A stretch of DNA of 64,000 nt, from contig NC_088792.1 in NCBI RefSeq assembly GCF_011386835.1, forward strand, positions 108,100,421 through 108,164,420, read 5' to 3'. This DNA is from Chrysemys picta bellii. Lineage: Eukaryota > Chordata > Testudines > Emydidae. Positions 1 to 11,765 of the stretch are shown here, piece after piece (position 1 is the stretch's first letter; every line of letters begins with the position of its first letter). The translations under genes were made by a program, and so were the position numbers. The notes under the pieces were generated by a model. That model ran no database searches, was not told the origin of the DNA, and saw only the letters and a program-made list of their open reading frames with translations.

Positions 1-3000
1 GTTAATATATTTTAAAATCATTTGAAAATAATAATGCTCAAATTGTATTCAAGTTAGAAAATAAGATCTACAGGGTACGATAAGCCAGGAAGTTGCAGGC
101 CTCTCTCCTCTTGTCTTTAATACTGATTGGCCTGAAGTTCTCTCCCTGCTGTGTCTCCCTAGGTGAGTTGCAGAGCTCCATAAGTCCTTCATATGCCAAC
201 TGAGCTGGGCTCTGGACTTCACCCCTGAGAAGAAGGAGATGAGCAACACCATATAGTGTAGACTGTCTCCTCAGAGGAGGATGTTCATCCTTAGGTGCAG
301 AGCAATTCTACAGCTACAGAGCCCATGAAGACTGCCAAGCAAACAGGGCTCATGAAACACGAAAACTCTAGTGTGCAATATTAAGCCTTGTAATCACTTC
401 CAAAAGACCTTGCTCACTCTAAATACAAATGGTTCTGTCTATCCTTGTACCTCATCAATGGAATACCTGGATGTCATTTCAGATAGCTACTCTTGATGAC
501 CCTGTGTAATTTTCGTTATCATGGGCGTCCTTCAAATCCTTACTATTGTCTTTCTGTGTATACACTAGTCACTAAGTAATCTAATTACATTAATAAGGCA
601 GGCAGCCTTGATGGGGGGAGAGGGGGAATAGAAGTGTCTGTATTAATGACAGATGCATCTTAATAATCAAAAGTTTTCTTCTGGATATACTTAGATGGAA
701 AAAAGCAAAAGCTATCTTTTCCTATTTCATTTTCCAGTACTTTAGTGCATAGCATTTCAGACGGAAGGCTCTCAGTGAAGAGTCAAGAATGATTTAATGT
801 CCTCAATAAACTCTAAGGGAGAATTAAACTTGATGTGAGAATTTTTGCATGTCTTGTCTAACCCACTGGATTTAAGCAAGCATATCATACCAAAGTGACA
901 AAAATTATATGGATTTTTTTCATAGCATTGTGATCCCCAATAAGAGTTATGAGCTATTAAAATTGAAGTTTGAAGTGCTTTGCAGCAGCAGTCCTGATGC
1001 AGCTCTGGACTCCTATATGGTCGTTTTTAGTACATTTATACTCTTACAGAAATTCCTTCGACAAATTCTCCATCTCTTCATTGAGAAGCAGGGAGAAATG
1101 TGCATACACATTTTATAAGTAAAAGAATGTCAGACGATTTGGTGAGCAGATGTTTGCAGATGGAGCAGGAGGAAGGGAGAACAGCTTCTAATCTCAGTTG
1201 TGATACCTTTTCATATGGCTACTGTTATTTTAATCCATGTTTTCTAGACCTTTAGATGCAAAGAAAAAAAGAATCACAGCCATCATGGCCAGATGGTACC
1301 AATTCAGAGTCTTTTTCACAAGTGTCTTAAATAAATCTCTTATATAGCAACAAATGTTTCTAATGTTGGATAGCTCAAACAACTCAAAATAAATTCAATA
1401 ATTGAAGATGACTATGGCTATCTCCCAGATTTCTGCTGTCTTCATTGTGGTCTAGTCTAAGGTTGAAAACCAGAATTCTTAGTTTCTGTGCCTGAACCTG
1501 CCACTTGCATTTTGTGTACTGATGAAAACACAGTCTTCTCTATAGTAGTTAGTACTCTGCAGTCTCCTTTCATTTCCCTATAGACATCTTTGCCACCTCT
1601 CACAACTTGACCCTATATGCTCCCCCTATCCATACACTGTAAAGTGTCATTGAGGCAACAGGAATATGACTTGCACTATAGGAGAGGAGAGGTATTTTAA
1701 AAATGAAAACATGAAGAGTAAGAAATGGGATATTGGAACGAAATTGTGGGTAGAAGAAAACACAGGCACAGTTATTAGCTGTGAGCAATTCTGCCTCCAA
1801 AATTGGAGGCTGGTTTGGAACCTGGCTGAAACTGAGGCCTAATGTATTGATATTTTCAGAACATTAAGCAGGAAAATTATTTCATCTTGGGTTACAGTAG
1901 CTGGTGAGTTACAGTAAGTTGTAACTGCAGTAGGTTGCAGGAGAATGTTCTCAGAGCCTAGTGTATTACAGACACAGTATATACATTTAGAAAAACGAGG
2001 CAGTGACATGCATTAACGACAGATGATTATGAACAAATGTATTCCCTGAGGCCACTACAAAAATCAAGAATGAACGTGAGCAATAATTCTCTCATTTGTT
2101 CCGGCTGGTTAAGAAAGAATCCCGAAAGCATTCTCTCTCTCTGTAACTTGTACAATAGTAACTGATATGATTTTGGCATAGCAGGGTTTTATTTTTTAAA
2201 AAAAGATCAGAAAATTCACATGATGAAGAGGGTCAAAGTCATGGAAATACAGTTTTTTTGTTTAATTCCAAAAAAGCTACTCAGAAATCATGGGTATTGC
2301 ACTGTGTGTCATTCCTAGAGTAAACAACAAGAAGGTATTATAATAACAACCATTTTGAACGGAGGAGTTCTGCCACAGCATCTGTCCTATCTAAACTTCA
2401 CCTAACTCTAACAAATTCCATGAATGGAATAGTGTCCATTTCTTTTGCATAATGTTTGAGGCTCAGGTTTTCAAAGGGGTCTAAATGAGTTACATCACAA
2501 TCACACTACTAGTCAATGGGAATTGAACAGCTATCTACTTTTGGCCCCTTCAAAAATCCCATCCTGAACAAATGCAAGCAATGAGAGCTAATGAGATATT
2601 CTCTTTTGAAGAATTAAATGTTTGGAGTAGCAGGGATTGAGAATATGAAAAACAACGAGAATTACATTTTTCAAAGATCAACGCAATCTTTGCCATTTAA
2701 TTAGATAATGTATTCTTAATCTTATTAAAGTGTCTGAGTAATAATAGGACTCATTATGAAGTTTGCATTTCCTCCATAAGTAAATATGTTATTTACTTAT
2801 TACAAAAGCGGGTTACATTATACTTAGGGCATTATGATTAAACAATTAGTTGGCATGCTGTGTTAGCTCTTCCCCTATTTCATTTTCACTTATTACAATT
2901 CTTTTTTTTTTAAATGTACTGTTGTCAAAGGCTTAGCGTAGTCTGTTTAAATCATCTATCAGTCATATCCATGTGCCAGACAGTATTTTACAAAATGATT

Positions 3001-3060
3001 ATTTCAGTGAGTTAATGTTATATAGCATTATAGTAATATAATAGGAATATGGCTAAGTTT
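1..3060. other. No gene seen; AT-rich unique-looking DNA
   Basis: Both strands carry only short frames below 70 codons with no recognisable protein. I see no terminal inverted repeats, tandem arrays or LINE/SINE signatures that I can name. Confidence 0.6.
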
Positions 3061-4370
3061 GCAGCCATCCCCTTGGGCTTTTAAGTGAGTCTTGTCCTCT
3101 TCTTGGGGCTTAGGCCACTTTTCTTGTGGGCATTGGCAGAAACCCAGGTCCATCCATTACTCTGGGTCCCAACCCAGGGAACCTGTAAACAGCAGCCATG
3201 TACCACTGCATTCAGTTTGCTGCTGCTATTCCTTGGCTCTTTTCCCATGTAACCCCTTTCCCTTCACCCCTTACCTCAGGGCTGCTGTTTTCAGGTCCTC
3301 TTCTTCCTCTCGACCTCCTGTGACCAACTAGGAGCACCCTTCCTTGTGCCCCGGGTCCCTGCCAGGAACTGACCTGCTTAGGCCCAGCAGCAACTTTTAC
3401 CTGATCCAGCTGGGCTCTGATTGACTGCTTCTATGCATCATTTCTAGGCAGGCCTTGAGGACCCACTTTCACTGCTTCTTTCCTGGGGTGTTGTGGGGTA
3501 GGACCTCCACTAAAGGGCCAGGTATATCCCATCACAAAACTTGCATACTCTTACGTAACCCATACATTGTGCATGTGCCATCCTTGCTCTTGCAAGTGTT
3601 AACTAACTGATCACCCATCACCCTTAGCCATATTTGGTATATTCTGTGCTATATACATATTGCATTTTCACACCATACACTCTTTTCCTGACTGGTTAAA
3701 TTTTTTTAAAGCAAGCTTTGGTCATGCAACCCTCCATTCATATTGTTATCTATACAGCTTAATGCTTTGGCCTAGCCATTTTCCTGTTTTTCCTAAATTT
3801 TATCTGTCTGCATGGCCTTATTCATTTGCTCCATCACCCTTACTCACTTGTTTTACCATACTGTTATCTATATATAGCAGACTACTCACACAGCTCCTGT
3901 TTACCCAGTTTCTTTTATGTGCCTCCAATACTTTGATTCTTCAACATTGTGAACAAAATAATGAGACGACCAGCTATTCTGCCGTCACTGCCATTGGGGT
4001 CCTTAAAAAAAAGAGACTTTTGAGGGAAAAATTAGCAGAGACAGAGCTCAAGCGCAAAAATTGCTGATGGAAAGAAGAAGGAGCAAGTTTCACCATACTG
4101 GCTGCCATCTCCACCATCTCCTGGGATCAGCCATGACATCATTGAGCCTTCATTGTCCTGATTCTGAGAGATGTCCTGACCAGACCGGGCCAAGAGAGGG
4201 ATCCAGATGACATTGTGACCTCCACTGGCTTTGGCTTAATCCCATCCACCACCTGGAATGTAAGACTGTGTCATCCTTCATCCTTGTGTGTCCTTTCTCT
4301 TCCCCACCTTATTTCTTTTCTTTCTTCCCTTGCTCCTCTGTTGCCTTCTGTTGAATAAGAGTCTGGCTAC
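3060..4370. other. Unresolved repeat-like block, C/T-rich
   Basis: The composition shifts to pyrimidine-rich, gene-like sequence, unlike the AT-rich flanks. A 135-codon frame at 3660-4067 is full of F, Y, S and H, as expected of translated pyrimidine-rich non-coding DNA, and matches no protein I know. The stretch resembles an old LTR or other interspersed repeat, but I cannot define its ends or class. Confidence 0.3.
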
Positions 4371-4386
4371 TGTGGACAGAACTGTA

Positions 4387-4600
4387 CAGTAGAACCTCAG
4401 AGTTACGGACACTTTGGGAATGGAGGTTATCCGTAACTCTGAAATGTTCATAACTCTGAACAAAGCAGAGTTCGGTCTCCAGATCCAGCAACTGACACTC
4501 CAAGCCAGGCTTCAGCAACAGCTGAGCTCCCTCCTCAGCTCTGGCAGGGCAGCTTCTTTCCCTGGGTTGGACTGAGTTTTCAAGCTTGGCCCCCTTCCAG

Positions 4601-4647
<47 letters not shown>

Positions 4648-4992
4648 AAAACAGCATGTCCCCTTCCCAGTGGGGCGTGGGGGAGGGGTGAAAGTAGCGC
4701 AGACCCCAGTGCTGCTCCTGCTCTGCTCTGCTGGCTTCAGATGCCTTGGGCTGGCAGCCCCAGCGTTCACCTCTTAGCTGTAAGAACCTGCCCCATGGGT
4801 GGGGGTCGGGGTGGGGATGGGGACAGGCAGTCCAGATATGTCTACCTTTAAGATGCAATGCAGGCACAGTACAGTATTTGGTAATTTTTTTTCTTATGTT
4901 TTGTCTCTGTTGCTGCCCGATTGGTTACTTCTGGTTTCACATAGTGTCTGTTGACTGGTCAGTCCATAACTCTGATGTTTGAGGTTCTACTG
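4387..4992. mobile_element. Tigger/pogo-like non-autonomous DNA transposon (MITE)
   Basis: Both ends begin CAGTAGAACCTCA in inverted orientation and continue into a shared GAGTTAYGGAC block. TA dinucleotides lie directly outside both ends (4385-4386 and 4993-4994), as expected for Tc1/mariner-superfamily insertion. CAGT... termini of this kind are typical of Tigger elements. The 606-bp interior holds no transposase. A long GT microsatellite and a GC-rich stretch lie inside, so the internal sequence is not a simple deletion product that I can recognise. Confidence 0.8.
4603..4642. repeat. (GT)20 microsatellite
   Basis: An uninterrupted run of about 20 GT units lies inside the Tigger-like MITE, followed by ATGTG. 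It creates several artefactual open frames of alternating residues on both strands. Confidence 0.95.
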
Positions 4993-4994
4993 TA

Positions 4995-5880
4995 TATTTT
5001 GCAACTCAGTTCTAAGCCTGTGAACTGGAAAGGAAGTTAAAAGTAATGCCCTAAACTGCCCAATGCTGGTACAACTTTGCCAGGTCTTGGAAAGGCTGAT
5101 CAGACTGTGTGCCGGGCCTGTGTTTTTCCAGCAGTGAGGTTGCAGCTGAGAGTCAATACCAGAAACAGAAGCTGCATTTTCTATCTTGCTGTTTCCCCCG
5201 CCCCCCCCCTTCTATGTGTTTGTCTTGTTTGGTCTTCTAGGAAAAGGGATCAGATTTTAACAATGACAGCAGCAACAAAAACAGCTTCAGCCCATTTCAA
5301 ATAACTTCTTCGCTTTTCCCCAAAAAGGACAGTTAATACCGTCTTTGATACCATCTAAAAGACTGTCAGACAAGGATTTTTCATTCTGAAGACTCTCTCC
5401 AGCTAAAGGGAACAAGACACACAGTTAAAATGAAAACCTTATTTAATACTGTATAGAAAAAGAAGGAAAAAATAGTTATAGCATTTAAAACTTATCTTTA
5501 TAGCCCATGTTAAAAGGGCTCACACATAAACTTCTCTTTGCCTTTAGATTCCAGGAGAAGATTTCCCATGTCAAAAGGGCTCAACCATTTTTTTTTATAT
5601 TGTGTTTGCTCTAATGATAATTGTACATGTTAGCTGCTTTCTTCCTCCTACCTCCTGTTTCACTGATACAGAACCATGGTCAGCTTTCAAATAATGGTAA
5701 TCATTTTACTATTGGGTTCTTGAACTGGTGCTCCTTCTTCCCACAAGATACCAGAGCATCCCCTGCAAGTCAAAAATTTACCAATCTTCAGCAGTGCAAG
5801 TAGATTTTAATTCTTACAGTTACACATAAGCAATTCATGGGAAGGACAAAAGGGGGGGACCAGCTAAAGGAGGGGGCGCC
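4995..5880. other. No gene seen
   Basis: Unique-looking sequence with a short poly-C run near 5205 and scattered A-rich stretches. No frame here resembles a known protein. Confidence 0.55.
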
Positions 5881-6440
5881 AGCACGGGGCCTCAGTGCTC
5901 TCACCATCCCTCCCCATCCCACATTACCTGGGGTGTGGGTGATGGAGGGGGGGGCTCCGTCCTCCTACTGCGCTGGATACTGATTTCTGAACTGCAGGGC
6001 TCTCCCAGGAACTGCAGCAGTGAAAGGAGCAGAACATGGAGTGGCCCCATGCCAGCAGCTCCTCTGGCACTGCTGTACTGCCCCAGCCCTTCTACACATC
6101 TGCGTCTCCTCTCTGGGGTCTTTATCTGCTGGGGTGTGTATCCAAAATCAGTATCCACTGAACTGAACCACAGGGCTCTCCTGTGAACCACAGTGGTGAA
6201 AGGAGCAGAACGTGGGGCTGCCGGGTAACCCCACACCAACAACTCCTCTGGTGCAGCTGTACTGCCCCCATCCCTGTCCCCCAGCTGGGCTGTACAGACC
6301 CCAAACAGAAGACACAGCTGCGTGGAAGGGTTGGGGGCAGGGCTGGGGGCAGTATGTTTTGCTCCTTTTGCCACTGTGGTTCCCGGGAGAGCCCTGCAGT
6401 TCTGAAAACATGTCTTTCCGGTATGGTGTACCAGCAATAA
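5880..6440. repeat. GC-rich interspersed repeat with a thrice-repeated internal motif
   Basis: A roughly 50-bp module (GGGCTCTCC followed by a gap, then GTGAAAGGAGCAGAA) occurs as two direct copies at about 5989-6041 and 6165-6215 and as one inverted copy at about 6357-6413. The modules make overlapping long frames on both strands; I read these as by-products of repeat structure, not genes. The class is unknown. Confidence 0.5.
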
Positions 6441-6632
6441 ATATCTTAATGGTATGGCATATCTGACCATATCTGCTTACTTGCACCACTGCTAATCTTC
6501 CAAATGCTGCAGTGTTGTAATTTTACTAGTCCACCTTTTGTATCTGACCACTTTTAGTTAGTCTATCGAATATTCTGCTATCTTTTAATGAAGAGTTTAG
6601 TTCACAAATGTTTTCTGTGTTAATAGTCTTAG

Positions 6633-6655
6633 CACTTGATCTTAGCCAAAAGGCC
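6633..6655 (-). pseudogene. U2 snRNA pseudogene fragment (5' region only)
   Basis: The minus strand of this 23-nt stretch, beginning GGCCTTTTGGCTAAG, matches the conserved 5' region of U2 spliceosomal RNA, just before its branch-point-recognition segment. Similarity stops on both sides, so this is a short remnant and not a functional gene. Retroposed U2 fragments are common in vertebrate genomes. The identity call relies on my recollection of the U2 5' end. Confidence 0.6.
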
Positions 6656-7246
6656 TACTAAACTGAAGATTAAAATACAGATGAGCTGAACAGCTTGAAG
6701 ACAACATCTTCATTTAATGAACTGGCTTATCATTATTGTACTTTTATTGCATAATTTTTAAAATGTCCTTTCTGTGCTGCAAATATCCTGTAGCAATGCT
6801 AACTCTGGCTTTAAAATATTTCTGAAGATTATTCTGACTAAGCAGCAATGTCATTTCAAGGTAAAGGTGATCTGGAGTCAGAAGTCCTTGGTTTTATGCC
6901 TACCTGCAATCGCTACAGATTCCTTCATTGCATTTATCCTACTTGTGGATCTCATCATCATTAAATTGTTTTTGAATTCTACAAACTTTTGGATTGAATG
7001 GTATCTTGTGGCAGTTAATTTCTCAGGTTAATTATGCCCTTTGCAAAAAAAAAATATATCCTTTAGTTAGTTTTAAATGCATTTGCCTTTTGATTTCCTT
7101 GATTATCTCCTTGTTCTTCCATTATTAGAAAGGATAAATACACCACCCAATCTATTTTTTCTACTCATTCATTATGTTACATAACTTGATCATGTCTCAT
7201 ATTTTTCGACTCTCAGTGTAGCAATCCTAATATTGTCTGTATATCC

Positions 7247-7490
7247 TCATTTGGATTTCCATTCAAGCAGGGAATGCTCCACTCCCTTCTTCCAAAGGAT
7301 GGCAACACCCTCATGGTGTTGTCCATCATCCCGTCCAGAAAACAGCAAAGTTTGTCCCAAGGCTGTTGTTAATCTTCCTGATCCCGTCCATTTGTTCTCG
7401 CTGAAACCCCGGATGTGTAAACTGTAGTGTCTCATCTCTGCTGTGACCGGAGCTAGCTTCCCTGTTTTGTACATTGTACGTACATTCTAA
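7247..7490 (-). pseudogene. LINE endonuclease N-terminal fragment (RTE-like)
   Basis: Minus-strand translation starts NVRTLYKTGKLAPVTAEM and continues through a GRDDGQHHEGVAILWKKGVE segment. This is the pattern of the N-terminal part of an apurinic/apyrimidinic endonuclease from RTE-like non-LTR retrotransposons. About 80 residues remain; the frame stops just after the WKSK segment and no catalytic core follows. Upstream on the same strand (to about 7650) the sequence may be the leader of the same element. It is a dead fragment, probably related to the reverse-transcriptase scrap at 18929-19091. Assignment to RTE rather than a neighbouring clade is uncertain. Confidence 0.6.
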
Positions 7491-8114
7491 AAAACAAGTT
7501 TGGTTTTTGTCTTGGCGTTGAACACTTCAGTCTTCATGCCAGTGGCTTCCTTTTGGCTTTCACCACTGGCAGTCATACAGGGTATTGGCTCTTGAAGGCC
7601 ATCACACACAGTAATGGTGGATTTCTCCACCGCTATTTCCATAACATATTTTGTATTTTATGGGAAAGGGTGGTTATAAGAGCCAGACTGAAAGGGAAAC
7701 ACAGGAAACTGATTCCATCACCAGAGTAGCAATAAGATGGACACCTGAAGGCAAGCAAAAATGAGGCCACCTGAAAACAACATGCCAAAGAGCTGTGGAA
7801 GCTGAGCGGAAAAACCTGGGGCACAGCTGGGGAACATTGAAAGACTTTCCAGAAACAGACAGCAGTGGAGGAGCTTCATCACTTCCCTAAACACCAGAGG
7901 CGTAAGAGGAACATGATGATGATGATGGTCCTCATTTGGAAAAAAAAATAATTCCTCTCATTCCTCTAGTCTTTTTTTTTATTTTGTCATCCACATGTGG
8001 ATTACATCTATTTCTGTTATATATTTTTGATATGGGGTGACCAGCAGTAAACATGATCATTCCAATTGAGTGTATAGCATTGTTTTACACAGTGGAATTA
8101 GAATATTTTCACTA

Positions 8115-8250
8115 TTATTTATATATCATTCATTTTACATATGTATCCCAACAGCACTCAATATGCTAGGCCCTGTCCAAACACAAATGAAGATACAGTC
8201 CTACCAGTGCTTACAATGTAAGAGGGCAATGTATGAATGAGATGGTAGAT
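8115..8250 (-). mobile_element. CORE-SINE/MIR-related 3' portion
   Basis: The plus strand reads like the reverse complement of a common sauropsid SINE tail: GCTAGGCCCTGTCCAAACAC, then an AGTCCTACCAGTGCTTACAAT segment. A related sense copy lies at 56935-57035. Diverged and incomplete. Confidence 0.55.
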
Positions 8251-8524
8251 GAGGACACACTATACATATCTTCTCTTAAAAAATATAAACTAGCCCCCCG
8301 TGGCTGCTCTGTTGTGTCCTTTTTGTTGGCTAATTTCTCATATTGTATTTAGTTTATATAAAGACATCAGCATCCAAAAATTCAAAACAAAACTCCAAGT
8401 TTTTTGTCAAGAGAAAAATTCCCTGGATCAGATCTTCTAAGTCCCTGACTTCCATTCTTCTAACTATAATTAGAAACCTAGGGCCAAATTTTGCCTTTAG
8501 ATTTAACACTTTTTCCCTTCAAAA

Positions 8525-8700
8525 GACTATACAAACATTAAATAGATCCTCACAACACTCTGTGAGATTGTAAATTGGAATAGTATTTCATTACTAATGG
8601 GGAAAATGAGAAGATATGTAACTTGCCAAGGGTATACATGGAACCAGGATTGGAACTCAGGAGGTTTTGATTCCTAGTACTACACTAATACCACTCATCA
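8525..8700 (-). mobile_element. MIR SINE, antisense
   Basis: The plus strand follows the reverse complement of MIR in order: ATCCTCACAAC, ATGGGGAAAATGAG, GTAACTTGCCAAGGG, CCAGGATTGGAACTCAGG, then a degenerate ACTACACTAATACC at the tRNA-derived end. All main blocks are present with normal spacing and substantial divergence, consistent with an ancient copy. Confidence 0.75.
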
Positions 8701-9003
8701 ATAAAAGGCAGAATCTAGACCTTAATTGAAAATGTAACTGATCATGTAAGCACTTGTTTATTGTGTTGGGAATCTGAACGTGATCACCATGAACAGTATG
8801 ATTTTTAAAAATGCTTGGTAACTTTGTGAACTGTATATTTTTTTAACCATATTTTTTGGATGAAGTAGAAATAAATGGAGGGATCATGCAAACACCACCT
8901 TGTTTTAAAAGTTCTATCTTGCAAAGGCATTTTTGCAAAAAAGGAAAACAGACAAGAACATATATTTGCACTAGAAACAAGTTGACTGTTCTGTAGTTAT
9001 GAA

Positions 9004-9402
9004 TAGAGGTGGTTGGGAAGTTTTTTATAAATTTTTTGTTGAAAAATTTTGATTTGTCAAAATCAAAACTGTTTATGAAACTGGGTCAGTTTTGATGAAT
9101 GAAAAATGTTTTGAAAAAAGTTTTGAAATTTTCAAAATGTGTTGGTTTTGAAATTTTGTAGATGAAATGTTCCCATTTGAAAAGACTTTTCAGTTAGAAT
9201 TTTAAGCTAATTAGAAAAAAAAGTGTTGAAATCTAAACTTTTTTTTCAAAATGATCAAAATGAAAAGTTTCACTTGACCCAAATCAAAAAAGTTTTCAGT
9301 TTTCCGATTTATGATTTTTTTTGTGATTTCAACTTTTTATCCCCATGGTAAAATTTGTTGAACTCTCAAAAACAATTGTGGGACAGGCATTTCCCAAGCC
9401 TA
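9004..9402. mobile_element. T/A-rich MITE with hAT-type 8-bp target duplication
   Basis: The element starts TAGAGGTGGTTGGGAA and ends TTCCCAAGCCTA, an imperfect inverted pair. It is flanked by GTTATGAA (8996-9003) and GTTATGAC (9403-9410), which match at 7 of 8 positions. The interior consists of AAAATTTTGAAA-type tracts in both orientations, able to form long A/T-rich hairpins, with no coding capacity. An 8-bp duplication points to hAT mobilisation; the family is not identified. Confidence 0.65.
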
Positions 9403-9410
9403 GTTATGAC

Positions 9411-10490
9411 TCCTACCCATCTGAGCTGATAACATTTATATAAAACAAGGCTGTCAAATGTATGGTTTCTGGGAAATCTGTCTCAGAAAATAAAATCTAT
9501 TGTATATGTAGTTGATGTTTTCTCCAGATGTATCTCACTGTGTGTTCCTTCATAAGCTGGTATTCTTATGATTGGAGCTAAAGAGATCAGTGGCCAACAT
9601 AGAATATTAGTTTTGAGTGCTTTTTGAGTAAATTTTTGACATCAGAGATAGCAATGGTGATAGAATTTAAGTGGAGTTTAAAGGACTGTATAAAGAATAA
9701 GCAAAGGCCTAGTAGGGGAGGGTAATGTCATCTACTTCACCTGTCACATCAGTCCCAGGGGAACTCTGACAAGGTTGGTGGAAGTATTTAGCACCAAGAG
9801 AATGACAGAAAAGAAAATGAATTAAACTGCTTTTCATTATCGGAGGACTCAGTGACAAGTCCAGCTGAAGTATTTATCACTCACCCATGGATAGAAAAAA
9901 GTGAATTAAATAGCTTTTCATTATCTGAAGATGGATGAAAGGTGGGATGAGTGTAAAAACTTGTCAAATTGTTTAAGAATTATCTCATTTATTTTCCTTA
10001 ATATCTTCTTTCCTTTGAACCAACCCCATCTCCTTGCCCGGTACTCTCCCCAGCTGACTAGCTAATGGGCTGTAGTTCTTAAGAGACATAAAAATATAGA
10101 ATAGATACTCAGAGGTTTTAAAGATATTTCCAACTCAAGTAGCCTGAGACTTTGGCCTAGAATAGGGCAATTTCCATTATACAGGCTGAGCCCCTTTACC
10201 CACAGCAGTTACACATAAGTAGTCCCATTGAGTTCAGTGGGATTACTCAAGAATAATTGTGCAACAATGTGAATATTGAGTTCACAATCAGGTCCTGTCT
10301 GTTTGTATGGTATCTAGAGCTCTCATCTTCCTTATGGGATGCAGGTGCTACAACTAAATGAGATTATAGGTATCAGTAGAGAGAAGAAATTATACTGTAT
10401 TACAGCAAATAGTGAAGGTGGGACTGACTTGTTCTCATTTGCTCCAATTATGTCCAGTTTTTTTCAAAGTGCACACCAACTTTTGCATGT
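9411..10490. other. No gene seen
   Basis: Unique-looking AT-rich sequence without a convincing coding frame or bounded repeat. Confidence 0.55.
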
Positions 10491-10496
10491 GCTTTA

Positions 10497-10767
10497 GGGG
10501 TTACGTCTACATCACAGTTGGAAGGTGTAATGTCCAGCTCAGTAAACAGATCTATGATAGCTGTGATTGACCTAGTGTGCTAAAGCCAGAAGTGCAACCT
10601 CCAAATGGCAGGAGAAGCTAGCTACCATCAGTATAATCCTATCTGAATCTGTAGATATACAGAGGCGGCTAGCCCCTCCTACAGTTGGTGTTGCTCTTCT
10701 GTTTTTAGTGCATTACAGATAGCTTGAGTTGGAAATTACACCTTTCAGCTCCTGTGGAGATATGCCC
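10497..10767. mobile_element. Harbinger-type MITE
   Basis: The ends are inverted: the left starts GGGGTTACGTCTACATCAC and the right, read inward, starts GGGCATATCTCCACAGG. Both then share GGTGTAATNTCCARCTC. The outside flanks are TTA on the left and TAA on the right, the same pattern as the large Harbinger element at 19255-24108. The interior has inverted GCTAGC-containing segments and no coding potential. It is diverged and non-autonomous. Confidence 0.65.
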
Positions 10768-10774
10768 TAAACTT

Positions 10775-11535
10775 CATGAGCAATTTTTTTGGTTCATGCA
10801 TGTATGTTGGGCTTGACTGTGTGCAAATCCTTGACTTTCATTCACACGTTGTGTAGCTGCAAATATAACACAGGGGCACACATAAAAATGTGATTTTGCC
10901 CTAACTTTAATGGGAGCAGGATTGGACCCACTGTGAGGCAATTAGTATGTTTTACTCCGCTCATCCTAACTTTTTTTTGGTACTGCAAGTTCAGGAACTT
11001 TTGAGGGCTTAATTATTTAACTCATGTCACCACTGTAACTGAGTGCTGCTAGTGTCCCTAGAAGCAAAAATGATTAGTCATACAAAGACATGAAAATAAC
11101 ATCTGGTTTATCCTGAAATTGATGGTGAGATAGTGCTAAATTCCATTTATAACTGGACTTTATTTACAGACCTAAGACACAGCTGAGGTACAGCCAACCT
11201 ATAATTACATCAAGTGGAACAGAAACATTAACTTATTTATGCTTCGATTCTTTGCTGTCCCTTACATATTTTTGCACAAGATCAGAAATATAGGTAGAAT
11301 ATGATTTTATTACAACAATACATCTTTTTGACACACACACAAAGTAAAATGGTCAGCAGGCTGTTACATGTCCTTTATTTAATAAAACTACATATAAATG
11401 ACATGATGAAAAATGCTTGTAGGTAAACCCTGTAGGAGAGCAGTAAAGGATGTTGGTTGTTGCTCTCAGGTGCATGTTAGCATGTTATTAACTAAAGAGA
11501 CATTTGGAAGTCAAAAAAAAAAAAAAACTAAATTC
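10775..11535. other. No gene seen
   Basis: AT-rich sequence with a poly-A run at about 11515-11527 next to the following insertion. No coding frame of note. Confidence 0.55.
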
Positions 11536-11547
11536 CATTAAATTCCA

Positions 11548-11753
11548 ACAGAGGGTCCTGTGGCACCTTTAAGACTAACAGAAGTATTGGAGCATAAGCT
11601 TTCGTGGGTGAATGCCCACTTCATCAGACGCCAAGTGGGCATTCACCCACAAAAGCTTATGCTCCAATACTTCTGTCAGTCTTAAAGGTGCCACAGGACT
11701 CTCTGTTTCTTTTTACAGATTCAGACTAACACGGCTACCCCTCTGTTACTTGA
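11548..11753 (+). mobile_element. Penelope-like retroelement terminal fragment, foldback copy 1
   Basis: The plus strand ends with the characteristic CAGACTAACACGGCTACCCC tail. Upstream lies a near-perfect inverted copy of the same segment (the GGTGCCACAGG-to-CCCACTT arm), giving two arms of about 75 bp around a small spacer near 11620-11635. A 12-bp direct duplication, CATTAAATTCCA, flanks it (11536-11547 and 11754-11765), supporting retroposition. I recall this tail as the 3' terminal repeat of turtle Penelope/Neptune elements, next to a GIY-YIG endonuclease gene. No coding sequence remains here. Assignment to Penelope is from memory; the foldback and the duplication are directly visible. 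Confidence 0.7.
11590..11627 (-). ncRNA. Hammerhead-ribozyme-like core (copy 1)
   Basis: On the minus strand, CTGATGA (11627-11621) is followed by one extra A, stem II GTGGG/CCCAC (11619-11615 with 11608-11604), then GAAA (11603-11600). A tiny stem III follows, AGC-TTAT-GCT (11600-11591), with C at 11590 as the expected cleavage residue. This is the layout of the minimal, short-stem-III hammerheads reported in Penelope-like elements. Stem I pairing is not convincing from one copy, and the extra A next to the core is atypical. Activity is not demonstrated. Confidence 0.45.
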
Positions 11754-11765
11754 CATTAAATTCCA

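Noticed and set aside
3660..4067. A 135-codon plus-strand frame
   Set aside because: Composition follows pyrimidine-rich DNA; no domain, weak start context and no supporting neighbours.
4309..4867. Overlapping minus-strand frames of 153 and 95 codons
   Set aside because: They run through the GT microsatellite (alternating H and T residues) inside a Tigger-like MITE; the length is an artefact of the repeat.
5901..6489. A 189-codon minus-strand frame and several overlapping frames
   Set aside because: They arise from the repeated GC-rich module; the same protein-like phrase recurs because the DNA repeats, and no domain is visible.
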